This document shows positions 30,689-40,330 of a DNA stretch of 44,589 nt, piece by piece. The stretch is taken from NCBI GenBank assembly GCA_003427395.1, contig BFEA01000176.1:1478425-1523013 (forward strand), written 5' to 3'. The DNA is from Chara braunii (lineage: Eukaryota; Streptophyta; Charophyceae; Charales; Characeae). The notes below the pieces were generated by a model. The model saw nothing but the letters and a program-made list of their open reading frames with translations, did not search any database and was not told the origin of the DNA. How positions within the stretch are numbered: position 1 is the stretch's first letter; the number at the start of each line of letters is the position of its first letter. The position numbers and the translations under genes are program-made.

Positions 30689-31932
30689 GTGATGACATGG
30701 CACTGTTGGCGGGATGGCCGCAGTGGTGAAGACAATGCTGCCGACCATGAAGAAGACGAAAATGATGATCTGGTACTCAATCTTGGTAGTCGTGATTATC
30801 ACGCCCCTCATACAATGATGGGGGGCCATTCAAGATCGGCTTCTATGTCATCCATGCCGACGAAGAACACATCACCTTCTTTCGAAGAACTGCTTGGGCA
30901 AGCCGAGGGACAAGTGGACACCTGTATGGGTGAAGGACGGAGTGGAGGAGCGACAGACATAGATGACACTCAACGGCGAGGAACTGCCACCGTGACAACA
31001 GGGGAGGACATTGCGCCACCAGTTGAATGCACTCCTCGTGCCGCAGATACGGCGCAGCGAACCACAATAAAGGTGGCCATCGTGGGGATGGTGCAGGGAA
31101 GACCGGAGTTCGAGGTGCTGATTGGAGTTTCGATGAGACGATGGCACTGCTACGGTTGCTGTTCGAAGAGGACACAATGCAGCAGGCCAGACGGGGTCAG
31201 CAGAAAATGAGGTCGAAGCGTGAGAAGTTTGACTGGGTGGTGTCTAAAATGGCGGAGCAAGGACTTCCAAAGAGGGATAATGACGAGTGCCAGAGGCGTT
31301 TCCGTAGTCTGATCGATCAAGCAAAAAATATTAGAGATTTCCACCTTTGATCAGGGGAGCGTATGTATTGGACCATGGAAAGATCAGAGTAGAGGGAGGA
31401 GGGTCTTCCATTGACATACGAGCGCCCTGCTGTGCAATGGAAGCTGGCGAGACCAGATGGGGAATGCAAGGGGATGGTGAACTCTGTTGATGTCATGGGC
31501 GGGCCGGCGAGGGCTGTGACAAATGATGACGATGGAGGCATAACAAGCGAAGGTGGCGGCCTGACGTGCCGAAAGGCTGATAGTGATAATAGGGACACTT
31601 CCAAATCCCAGAGAACCGGAGATGGTAGAGGAAGCGGACGTGGCACCAGATCGGGGTGGCCCGGTCCATGTGCAAAGGAAGGGTCGTTCACAAACATGAC
31701 CACTGTTCTAGTGGAGGCCAGCGATAGGCAAACTGACAAGCTTGCACTGCCAGACTCTTTTGCACAGTTCTTGGACGGCCTGAACAGGACGATGGCGGAT
31801 GGGAATTCCACGTTTCTTCAATGCTTCACCATCCTGTCTGGATCGATTGGCGGGCTGGTGCAAACGGGCCAAAGGACGCAGGACAACCGTGAGGACGACA
31901 ATGGAGAAATGGCGGATGGGACAAATGGATGA
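30689..31932 (+). pseudogene. Myb/SANT-like (trihelix-type) DNA-binding protein, PIF/Harbinger associated
   Basis: The central part (31120-31345) is a Myb/SANT-like domain. It starts ADWSFDETMALLRLL, then has FDWVVSKMAEQGLPKR, CQRRFRSLIDQ and KNIRDFH, with the spaced tryptophans and hydrophobics typical of the trihelix fold. Proteins like this are the second gene of PIF/Harbinger transposons and are common in plant genomes. The upstream acidic/serine-rich part lies in another frame (30689 to about 31110), so a frameshift falls between 31027 and 31120. In-frame stops follow at 31348-31350 and 31390-31392, after which the same frame stays open to 31932. No transposase is next to it. The copy is dead, and its 5' end abuts the assembly artefact. 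Confidence 0.75.
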
Positions 31933-31966
31933 TAATATTATTTTCGCCGTCCATGACACATCGTCT

Positions 31967-32149
31967 TCATGTTTGTGTCATATTTTGTGGAGGGGTTTGG
32001 GGACTGCTAACATTTGTCAACGGACAATTGACATGCGCGTTGTCGTCGTGCTTGATGGCGTTGTTGCAGAACTTGCAGGGTTTGCGGTTACATACTACAC
32101 ATTGATCGGCAATGACATCTACACCCCTCAGTGGCCTCGGGGACAACAA
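31967..32149 (-). other. Short frame with Cys-rich zinc-ribbon-like motif
   Basis: Minus-strand frame containing CVVCNRKPCKFC followed by an H and another C (C-x2-C-x4-C-x2-C spacing). It overlaps the outer edge of the PLE terminal repeat and lies antisense to the 3' side of the Myb/SANT relic. It could be a fragment of an unrelated zinc-binding protein or chance. I cannot name a family. Confidence 0.25.
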
Positions 32150-32261
32150 ATATTGGTTTGCATCAGCAAGGGATTTGGGATCGGGAAAACCCTCCGACAG
32201 TACTACCAGACAAATAAAACCCCGTCCGCGATCCGTGGTATCCCTGTTGTTGTCTTATTAA
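32144..32261 (-). repeat. PLE terminal direct repeat (pseudo-LTR), 3' copy
   Basis: 118 bp matching 37967-38084 without indels and with about seven substitutions (roughly 94% identity). It starts 17 bp after the ORF2 stop codon, separated by a G-run on the minus strand. It begins TTAATAAGACAACAACAGGG on the minus strand. Confidence 0.9.
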
Positions 32262-32277
32262 CCCCCCCCCCCCGATC

Positions 32278-35216
32278 TTACCTCCTGGTCCTTTCCAACC
32301 CTTCGCCGAAAAACCGAACCCATCCATCCCAGCAGCCCCTATGGACTGCGGAAAAATCCCTCAAGGCTTTCATGAACATCCAATGTGGAAAACGTTTCAT
32401 CCTAAGTTCACGCCTTAAAGACAACAAACATTGACCCACCCCCCTGTTATCGCAGGAGTGGGCCATAATCCGACTGACATGACACTTCACAATGCCAATT
32501 TTCTGTACCTTGGGGCTATAGGACCAATAGTCCTGTGTGGACTGGAATGTGATCCTGCCATTGCTCCAGATATCCCTCTGGTTCTTCATCAATGCTTCAC
32601 AGTAGATTGCAGGCGGGACCGTCTGTGTAATCACTTGGCAGCCCAAGAAATCAAAAACCTCGTCCTTCTCGCCAGTTCGGAACAAGGTAAGATTCTGATG
32701 GTAGATGAGACAAAATTTGGAAAAGATAGATTTGACACAGTCTAATACAACTGGAGAGGAGCTGGGAAGAATAAGGAATAACACAACATCGTCCACCAGC
32801 CTAAGTCCATCAATCAAGCAGCGATCTTTCCCTAAAGAATTGAGAAAGCAGAACTCGTGGAACGCACAGAGCAAACACGCTAGCGAGGGACTAGAGCTTT
32901 TCCCCATAGGAATTCCCCCTATCTGTCAGACGATAAAAGAGGAGGCTTTTGAGAAGGAGTGTTGCAGGTCGAATTTGATGAAGTCAATGATAAAGTTGAA
33001 GTTCATCATAACCCAGCCTTTCTCCCCCAAACCCTTCCCAAGTACAGTCCCCTTTCCCCTTCTGTTGATCCGGGCCGCATTATGCCCTTTGGAAAGAAAA
33101 AAGTCGCACAACCATTCAACAACTTTAATAATCTCGTCATGAGGTAATTTCGTGAACATTTCCTTGCTATCGAAGTAAGAGGACAACAACATGCCATTCT
33201 TCAATCTACCTACTTTCCGGTCCAGTTTGTGGACCCTTTTCTTGAGGAGGCTCGTACTTTTGAAATTGAAATGAGATGCCTCCGGAACTTGCCATAGCAG
33301 ACCGTTGATAGCTTTAGCCACAAGTTTGCAGACTTTGACGCTGGGTTCGGAAAAGGATGGAGCGATAGGTCTCCATATGCTAACGTCCTTGTGTTTTGGT
33401 ATCCCGTACGCCTTCCCCAGGCTTCCCTTACTGTTCCAAGGAACCAACTTCTGGGCCTGTACTTTGAAATACCCATCCTTGCAGGCGATCATAATTTTTT
33501 TCTCGAAACGTTGTTCAATGATGAAACCATCATTACCCAGTACAAGCCATGCAGAGCTTTGTAGTAGATAGAAGCGCAACAGACAAATAAGTCTCCTACA
33601 TTGTGATCTAAAGGTGCGACCACTAAACCTTTTAGTCTACTTTCCCAAACACACAGATTATCCCAACCACGATCATCCGTAGAGATCCTGTCGGAAAAAC
33701 AGGAACGCAAAGCAGAGTGCCCACATGCACGATCGTCACTATGGGGTACCACAACCAAACCCTCAGATAGAGCTTTCTTTAGTCTACCCACCGAGAAGGA
33801 CACTCGAGGTTGTAGGATATTATTGGGATTTTTTAGAGACTCAAGCACTTCTTCCATATGTGAGAATCGACATATAACATGACCTTCATCGTCCCTAGGG
33901 AGCACGTAGTTCAGATCGGAACATGAGCAGGTCTCATTTACCGTAGAAGACATTTTTCGATGGTTATGTAGTATACCAGCAACTGAACGGTTCCCAGTCC
34001 ATACTACTCTCATCCTCGAGATTATGAAATCTGCGAGGTGGCCATTTGAACATCGTCTGCGGATAATAGTCTTGGCTAAATCGCCGACCTTGCTTTTCGA
34101 GATGCGGTCATCATACTGTATACGGATGGTAACAGGGGCTAGACATCTGAAACCGCATTTCTTAGTGAGAGCATTCCCCACTGCACCTTTTAGAATAACC
34201 TTAGATCTATCTTTATGGAACAACTCAATGGAGTTATAAAGTTTAATTAAATGGTTTAGTTACGTCTTGCCTAAGTCCGCCCTAGTGCCGGGTACACTCA
34301 GCAGTGAGACCAATATATCCCGTCGCAGGTTAAACATGCTACTTCTGAGTTTGATCTTTAGAAAGGCAAAAACACCCCCTTGACAGAACTGTCCTTTTAG
34401 GTACTTAAAAATAGTTTTCCCCCCCCCCGCCTCAACAATAGACCATCCAAACGTACGACACAATTTGCCCTACGAGTCAAGAAACCAATCACCCTGGGAA
34501 CTAGCAATAATGATCTGAGGCTCACCGTTGTTCATCACTCCATTTAGAATATTGAGAAGGGAAAAAGATGCAGACGAAGGATTCCAGGTATCGAGTATAG
34601 GGAGTGACACGAACGAAGAGTTCCATCGAATAATCGTGCCAAAGCCCATAGATATGGGCACTCCAACTCCTTGCTTTCTTAAAAATGATAGGCGTTCCCT
34701 GCGCCCTTTCCTCTTACAAAATTTTCTCTTTCGCTTGACGCAATTAAGAACGGGAGACCATTTCGAAATCAGAGTGCTCTCAACGTTTCGGATCTCATCC
34801 ATCGACGGGAAAGCGGTGGGAATAGCAACATAACTCTCCCAATGTTTCCGCTGGAACCATCGGCGTAATCTATGGTTTCGGCCATCCCCGTTTTGAAGCA
34901 ATCTTCTAACATATTCCTCCCATCTAATCCCTATACTTCTAGTAGTCGACCCAATATATGTTGCTTTGAACCAGAGCGACACAAGGACATACACACAAGG
35001 ACCTTCAAACTCACACAGACGTGCCCCATTCCCCAGTAGTGAAACCCATTCATCCGTATATTTTTCGGTCCAACTGAGAAGATGGGACAAAGCCAGGAAC
35101 AAAATAAAAAAACGCATAAGCCGATCCAACCTCCTCGCCTCTTCATCCCGCCAACCAGCCTTCCGTCTATCCATCCGTAACCCATCCAGGCATGCCCAAG
35201 CGTAGGGAGCATCCAA
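32278..35216 (-). pseudogene. PLE ORF2: GIY-YIG endonuclease - CxC linker - reverse transcriptase
   Basis: The frame from 35216 opens with DAPYAWACLDGL. The nuclease has GPCVYVLVS (GIY equivalent, residues 75-77), TYIGSTTRS (YIG, 87-89), Arg98, Glu146 in NVESTLISKW and Asn158, so all catalytic positions are present. The CxC linker is TCSCSDLNYVLP (33929-33921). RT motifs are AYGIPKHK with RPI (near 33399), FDSKEMFTKLP (motif A, Asp at 33171), GGIPMGKSSSP (motif B) and RLVDDVVLF (motif C, DD at 32793-32788), then DFLGCQV. Breaks are a TAG at 34472-34470, a TAA at 34262-34260, a frameshift at about 33500-33580 and a TGA at 32928-32926. Catalytic residues survive while the frame does not, suggesting fairly recent death. 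The first codon is TTG, so the original start may be lost. Confidence 0.85.
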
Positions 35217-35222
35217 GGATCA

Positions 35223-36784
35223 TCAGGATGGATTCTCCTCTTGGATGTCGTCCTCAGATTCCTCCTCCTCGTCCTCCTCGCCGTATGCTTCGGTACCCCG
35301 CAGGCGAGGCAGCGCGGCGCTGGTGATTTTCTTGTTCATATACTTGATTTTGTCCTTCTTACATAATTCCTCCAGCTCATGCTTCGTCTTGTTGAACAGC
35401 ACCTCGGTCAATTCCTCGACATACTTCCTTCTTCCCTCACTCCCGGGCCCCGCCACTGCAACTTTCTTCCCCTTGATGATCCTGTAAAAACCAAGACCCT
35501 GTGGCTCATTGCCTTCGTTGATAGTGATTCCACTAGAACGTCGTCGTGTGTTGTGTGAACACCACCCGATGGCGTGTGCTCCTGCCTAGATCGTGTCCTG
35601 GTCAGACCGGGCTCTGTAGCACCACCCCTTCGACTAATACCGGATGGCGGAGGAGGGGGAGGCGGAGGGGGAGGGGAAGATGGCGTGGTAGGTGTGGGGG
35701 TTGGTGGAGGAGGAGGTGGAGGTGGGGGAGGAGGAGCTGGATGATGAGGGTTGGGAGGAGGAGGAGGAGGGTTATGAGGAGGTACAACAATCGGAGGATT
35801 AGGTGGAATAGGAGGAATAAATGGATGAGTTGGAGGTGGAGGAGCAGAACTGCTGCTGGCTCCTTGTTGACAAATCGCTTGCAAACATGTTAACATTTCT
35901 CGGAACATCGCTGTTTGAGCATCCTGCGCCTTCCGTACAGAGTCGATGTCCATCCTGATTAAACCGGTATCGAGTGGAGCGACAACAGGCTCAACACGAG
36001 GCCTGCCAGCCTCTTGCTGTGGCGGATTCACGGATCCGCCCTCCATAGTACCCTGGTTTCTCTTCTTGCTATCAAACTCCCCTCCTTTAGCGTTGTCTCC
36101 GTCCTTAGACGGCGGGTCGACCTTGTCCTAGTTACTCTTACTAACCTCACCGCTAATTCCCTTGTTTTTGGCCTCAACTTCCTCCATCTGTTCACGAACT
36201 ATGCGAGCCAGTCTGGCTTCCCTCTCTTCCTCCCGCTTTTCTTCTTGTTCTAGTCTCCGCTGTTCCTCTTCGCGCGCAAGCCTGGCCTGTTCTTCTCTTG
36301 CTCGACGGTCATCCTCTTCACGTCTTCTTTCACGCTCTTCTCGTCGTTCGTTCTAGATTTCCCTCAGAATCATAAGCCCTTCACCGTCCCCCCCCACCTC
36401 ACGTGGCCGATTGTTCCACCCTCGACCTCCATTCGAGTTGGGCCCTCCACGTGGCTTCTGGTACGGGATAGCAGGTGGCTGATAAGGCACGATAGCGCTT
36501 GATGATGACAGTTGTGTAGGTGGCGCTTGCAGGATAGGCACCACAGGTGCGGCAGGTGCGACCGACAGATTAGGTGCCTGTGGTGGAAGCGGCGGTGGAA
36601 GAATGGGTCTCCCTTGGATCGGAGCCTCATTCGCTCCCGTACGAGGAGGTGCGTATCCGTCGGCTCGAGGAGAGCCCACGTACCCGTTGTTGCGTGGCGG
36701 GTAGGGGCACCAACGGGCGAAGTGCCCGTATAATCCGCAGTTATAACAGTTGCGGCTAGGGCCGCCATACCCTCCGTCCGCCAT
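35223..36784 (-). pseudogene. PLE ORF1: CCHC zinc knuckle, proline-rich, SAP-like C-terminus
   Basis: It starts at the ATG of MADGGYGG (36784). A Gag-type CCHC knuckle, CYNCGLYGHFARWC (residues 13-26), predicts RNA or single-strand binding. It is followed by a Pro/Ala-rich stretch, an Arg/Glu-rich probable coiled coil (about 36350-36150), a long polyproline segment (about 35640-35830), then KHELEELCKKDKIKYMNKK with a leucine pattern like a SAP motif, and an acidic tail. In-frame TAGs fall at 36355-36353 and 36130-36128. A frameshift lies at about 35450-35510. The last part is in the same frame as ORF2, separated by two consecutive TGA codons (35225-35220), which suggests the two could once have been coupled. 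It is a Gag-like partner not usual for PLEs. Confidence 0.7.
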
Positions 36785-37360
36785 ATCGATCAAGCCCAAG
36801 ACGTCTTACTTAGTCAAGCGAGAGTCAAGATGATCAACACAAAACTACGACACCTAGAGGCTAGGCGGGAAATGCCTCTATCAATTACTCAAGGAAAAAC
36901 GAAAAAAGAAAAGAAGAAAAGGGAAAAGAAAGAGAAATCAATATGGTACCGAAAACGCCTAAACTTCCCGAAGAAATGCAGAATAAGATAGGATTAGGAG
37001 GACGACTGGACCAGTGCCAAAATTTCGAAATCAACGTATCGTGACGCAACTAATAGCCGCACGCTGGTGTCCACACCACTCCGCAGCTGGACACGGTGGT
37101 TAAAACGCTAATGCAAGACATAAGTCGAATGCATGCACACAGTCAGTGAGCACAGGCCCCGGTGAGAGTGCGCTTTAGAGACGTGAGAACGTCAACCATT
37201 GGCAACATATCCAACCACAGGACAAACGGAGAACAAGGAAGGAGGGAGACAATACAAAGGGGAGGAGGATACTCAAGAGCCTAACTCGCGAAAGTAAGCG
37301 CAATAATAACCTCGCTCAATAGAAAAACAGTGAACAACAGGAGCGAGATTTGCGAAACTG

Positions 37361-37404
37361 CCCGACATGTTTCGGCCACCTCACAAAGTGGCCATCGTCA
37401 GGGG
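37361..37404 (-). ncRNA. Hammerhead-ribozyme-like motif in PLE leader
   Basis: On the minus strand the order is CCC, CTGACGA, one extra T, GGCCAC, an 8-nt loop, GTGGCC, GAAA, CATG, TC, GGG. This gives the CUGANGA and GAAA core boxes, a 6-bp stem II, a two-base-pair stem III equivalent and a 3-bp stem I (CCC with GGG). Short stem III hammerheads are known from PLEs, where they act as dimers. The extra T before stem II and the tiny stems make self-cleavage uncertain. Confidence 0.5.
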
Positions 37405-37580
37405 TAAATGCGCTTGTGAGTAGGTGCATCGATGCTTTCTTAAGTACCAGTTTCACCAGGTTTCTCCGAAACATCCTACCTCTGGACAATCCATCAGAGT
37501 ACTCCATTGTGCTCGTATCATTCGTCGTAATACTAAAAAAAACGCCGTAAGCTCCAGGAAGGGAAGAGGTGAGCGAGAGT

Positions 37581-37824
37581 TGTGAACGAGATTGTAGCAG
37601 ACTGCGCTACAGCAGACAGTATCAGGAGGGAGGGGAAAGAAGAAAGGCGGGAGATATCAGAAAAGAGCAGAGTGGGACGATGGAGGAGAAGAAGTGATCA
37701 GAAGCGGTGAACAGGATTGAAGCAGACAACGCTACGGCAGGCAGTGTCAGGAGGGAGGGGGAGGGGGAAGAAGAAAAGCGGGAGATATCAGGAAAACCAG
37801 AGTGGGACGATGGAGGAGAAGAAG
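37581..37824. repeat. Tandem duplication, unit about 127 bp
   Basis: 37581-37693 and 37707-37824 share GTGAAC, ATTG(T/A)AGCAGAC, GCTAC(A/G)GCAG, GGGAGATATCAG and GAGTGGGACGATGGAGGAG. Confidence 0.9.
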
Positions 37825-37966
37825 CCGTCAAGGGAGATCAGAGCGGGAAGGAAGCATGGTTCAGGACAGATATGAAGTGGCAAGACAAATGGACTAGGTA
37901 ACCAGGACCAGTTGGCGTGTGAAACGTGACAGGGGAGAACCAGAAAATCGTGCAGGTAGGTGATAG

Positions 37967-38084
37967 CAACAGATATTGGTCTGCATCAGCAAGGGATTCG
38001 GGATCGGGAAAACCCTCCGGCAGTACTACCGGACAAATAAAACCCCGTCCACGATCCATGGTATCCCTGTTGTTGTCTTATTAA
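37967..38084 (-). repeat. PLE terminal direct repeat (pseudo-LTR), 5' copy
   Basis: Second copy of 32144-32261. It is followed on the plus strand by ACCGGGCCCAGCGTCCCATA, which resembles the GACGCTGG family repeat, and then by an A-run. Confidence 0.9.
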
Positions 38085-38105
38085 ACCGGGCCCAGCGTCC
38101 CATAT
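38085..38105 (-). repeat. Partial GACGCTGG-family repeat abutting the PLE terminus
   Basis: On the minus strand CATATGGGACGCTGGGCCC matches the copy at 41580-41600 (TATATGGGACGCTGGACCC) and then joins the PLE terminal repeat. Either the PLE inserted into this repeat or the repeat is part of the PLE 5' end. Confidence 0.6.
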
Positions 38106-38132
38106 GAAAATTTATAGGACTTACTAAGAAAC

Positions 38133-38133
38133 G

Positions 38134-38215
<82 letters not shown>

Positions 38216-38217
38216 CT
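38133..38217. repeat. Poly(A) and (CAA)n tract
   Basis: About 49 A residues, then about 11 CAA repeats. Confidence 0.97.
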
Positions 38218-38500
38218 GAGTACGGATCCGGGCCGCCCGGCCGACCAGCGCCTGCCCAAGGAAGGTCCCAGGCGGCCTGGCCGGGCGGGCGGCCCAGTTG
38301 GGGGCCGGGCCCCCCCAGCACACCTTGTTGGCGGGGGGGTTCGGATCCTGAATAGGCGAGATTTCGCCTCCCCAGGGCCTACCGGGTCCGACCACGCAAA
38401 GAAAACGGCGCGTCGGGCCCATGAGGCCTTTTTTTTTTTTTTTTTTTTGGGACGGCCCTCTGGCCGTCGATTATCCATGATCGACGGCGAGAGGGTCGTT
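38216..38500 (+). repeat. GC-rich repeat, plus-strand copy of an inverted pair
   Basis: It starts CTGAGTACGGA then a GGGCCGCCCGGCCG block, and contains an A/T homopolymer and CGGCGAGAGG. The inverse order is seen at 39840-39985, where CTGAGTACGGA occurs on the minus strand at 39985-39975. The element type is unknown and the frames through it are low-complexity. Confidence 0.6.
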
Positions 38501-39310
38501 CGTTTTTGGAGGGAAAACGGAGCCCCCGTTTGAGCAAGCGACTGGTTGGGGCGGCCTGCATTAGCTGTCCAAATGGGGCCTCGATACCTGCTCCAGCCGC
38601 CTGCGTTCGTCGTCGAGTCGCCTGTCATCGAGTCGGCCGTCATCGAAGTAGCTGCCCCTCATCGCCATTGCCTGGGAGCTTCACTCGCCCGTCGTCGTCG
38701 AGTCGCCCGTCGCCCATCGCCAGCGTCGTCGATCGCGGTGCTCCTGCCTGCCGACAACCGCTGCCGCCCGTCGATGTGGAGTGTCGGTCTGTTCTTCTTC
38801 TTCTTCTTCTTCTTCTTCTTCCCTCCTCCTCCTCCTCCGCTCATTCTTCTACTTCTTCTTCTCTCCTTCTTCTCCTCCCCCTCTCTTCTTCTTCTTCTTC
38901 TTCTTCTTTTTCTTCTTTTTCTTCTTCCTCTTCCTCTTTCCTCTTCCTCTTATACCTCTTCTGTTTTTCTTCTTCCACGACTTATTCACTCCTCCTCCTC
39001 CTCCCCCTCTCATCTTATTTTTTTTCTTCTTCATCATCTCTCGTCGCCATCCTCCCCCTCATCTTCTTCTTCTTATTCTTCTCTCCTCCTCCTCCTCTTC
39101 CGACTATCTTCTTTTTCTTTTTTTTTTCTACATTCGTTAGCGATAGGTCACGAGATAAACGAAAGGTAAGGGAAAAAAAAAAAAAAACTGCTCCGCTCGT
39201 CATCTTCTTCTTCTTCTTCGCCAATCATTCTTCCGCCGCTTGTCTTCTCCTCCTCCTCCCCCTCTCATCTTCTTCTTCTTCTTCTTCTTCTTCTTCTTCT
39301 TCTTCTTCTT
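38501..39310. repeat. CGTC-rich stretch followed by (TTC)n/(TCC)n low-complexity tract
   Basis: 38590-38760 is rich in CGTCGTCGAGTCGCC-like words. 38790-39310 is almost all TTC and TCC triplets interrupted by short unique segments. Long serine, phenylalanine or leucine frames here are artefacts of the triplet repeat, not genes. Confidence 0.85.
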
Positions 39311-39469
39311 GTAGGACCGCCGCCACAGCCCGCCGCCATACCCCGCCACCACACCATACCGCCCTGCCGCCGCGGCCATCTTGTCCATCGTTTGGTAGGT
39401 CTTCCCCCTACTCTCCTCATCTTCTTCTTCTGTTATGTCTTGTACTTCTCTCCTCCTCTGCCCCCCCCT

Positions 39470-39720
39470 CATCTTCCATAGTACATCCCTCCCTCCCTCC
39501 CATCTCACAATAGTCCCTCACTCCCTCGCCATCTCGCCATCCCTCCTTCCCTCCCATCTCGCCATAGTCCGTCCCATCTCCACATCTCGCCATACTCCCT
39601 CCCTCCGTCGCCATCTCGCCATCCCTCCCTCCCTCCCATATCCACACCTCACCATAGTATCTCGCCATCCCTCCCTCCCTCCCGTCTCGCCATAGTCTTT
39701 CTCATCCTAGTATGTACTTG
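39470..39720. repeat. CTCCC/CATCTCGCCAT minisatellite and downstream C-run
   Basis: Degenerate units of CCCTCCCTCCCATCTCGCCATAGT about 25-35 bp apart. A run of about 21 C follows at 39776-39796. Confidence 0.85.
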
Positions 39721-39839
39721 GTATCACACATGCAGCGAACAGCATGCAACATACATACAGTCCCCAACACCTAACCCCCCCCCCCCCCCCCCCCCCTCAC
39801 ACCCAGACAACCGGTCCCCCCCCAAAACTAGAATTTTAT

Positions 39840-39985
39840 TGCAGATTCGAGGTCCTCTCGCCGAGCACGGCAGGACCCCGCCTTCAAAAATAAAAAATAA
39901 AAAAATTATGGGCTGTTTTTTTGCCCGCCCGGTTTGCCCGGGCGGCCCACCCGTCCCTGCCCGGCCGGGCGGCGTCCGTACTCAG
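39840..39985 (-). repeat. GC-rich repeat, minus-strand copy of an inverted pair
   Basis: The inverse of the sequence at 38216 onward: CTGAGTACGGA at 39985-39975 on the minus strand, then GCCGCCCGGCCGGGCAGG, an A/T tract, and a GGCGAGAGG block near 39860. Confidence 0.6.
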
Positions 39986-40218
39986 CAAAACAAAACAAAA
40001 CGAAAAGAAAAAACGTATTGACTTTCATAAAAAAAGAAGAAGAAAAAACGTACTTACCTTTGCCACCAGAGCTGTGAAGATAGAGGGCCTTGCTCCACTA
40101 CTGACCAAATGTGCAACATGAGCATGAATCTCCTGGTGGTACAACCCTTAGTAGTTTGCTATTCGTTTTTCAGTTTTTTTTTTTTGTCTCTCTCCTGCGA
40201 TCTAAGAATCTGGGCTCC

Positions 40219-40330
40219 ATCGGCCTGGCTCAATTGGTTAGGCACGCAAGTGGCATTCAGGTGGTTGTGGGTTCAATCCCCATGGCAAGGTGGGAGGTGT
40301 TGTCCTTGAGAGGGTAGGGGCGGTATTGTG
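40219..40330 (+). mobile_element. tRNA-like SINE head (different family)
   Basis: A box TGGCTCAATTGGTTAGG (40226-40242) and B box GGTTCAATCCC (40270-40280) lie at tRNA spacing. The T arm mostly pairs (TGTGG with CCCCA), but the acceptor ends do not, so this is a SINE head or a decayed tRNA rather than a working tRNA gene. The downstream GT-rich part to about 40330 may be its body. Confidence 0.6.

Larger units (their letters stand above)
36785..37966 (-). other. PLE 5' leader region
   Basis: Non-coding on the minus strand apart from short frames. It holds a hammerhead-like motif (37361-37404) and a two-unit tandem repeat (37581-37824). Its position between the 5' terminal repeat and the ORF1 ATG makes it the untranslated leader. 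Confidence 0.6.
32144..38084 (-). mobile_element. Penelope-like element with N-terminal GIY-YIG nuclease (Chlamys-like)
   Basis: Two 118-bp direct repeats (32144-32261, 37967-38084) bound a 5.9-kb element read on the minus strand. In order it carries a leader with a hammerhead-like motif, ORF1 (CCHC knuckle, proline-rich, SAP-like), and ORF2 with GIY-YIG nuclease, CxC linker and reverse transcriptase. In most PLEs the nuclease follows the RT. The permuted order with a CxC linker, and a nuclease lacking the usual CCHH cysteine cluster, are the published marks of the Chlamys group of the green lineage. The right flank is an A-run and (CAA)n tract, matching the known microsatellite preference. 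Both ORFs are broken, so the copy is inactive. Confidence 0.82.

Noticed and set aside
30284-30829. Frames with peptide ends such as MCIRDR and LSLIHI
   Set aside because: These are translations of the Nextera adapter junction.
36128-36355. Reassignment of TAG as a sense codon in ORF1
   Set aside because: ORF2 of the same element is interrupted by TAG, TAA, TGA and a frameshift, so ordinary decay explains it.
38506-39513. Long serine/leucine/phenylalanine reading frames
   Set aside because: Produced by TTC/TCC triplet repeats; all frames on both strands stay open for the same reason.
40226-40280. Functional tRNA gene
   Set aside because: The T arm mostly pairs but the acceptor stem does not, so it is a tRNA-like SINE head or relic.
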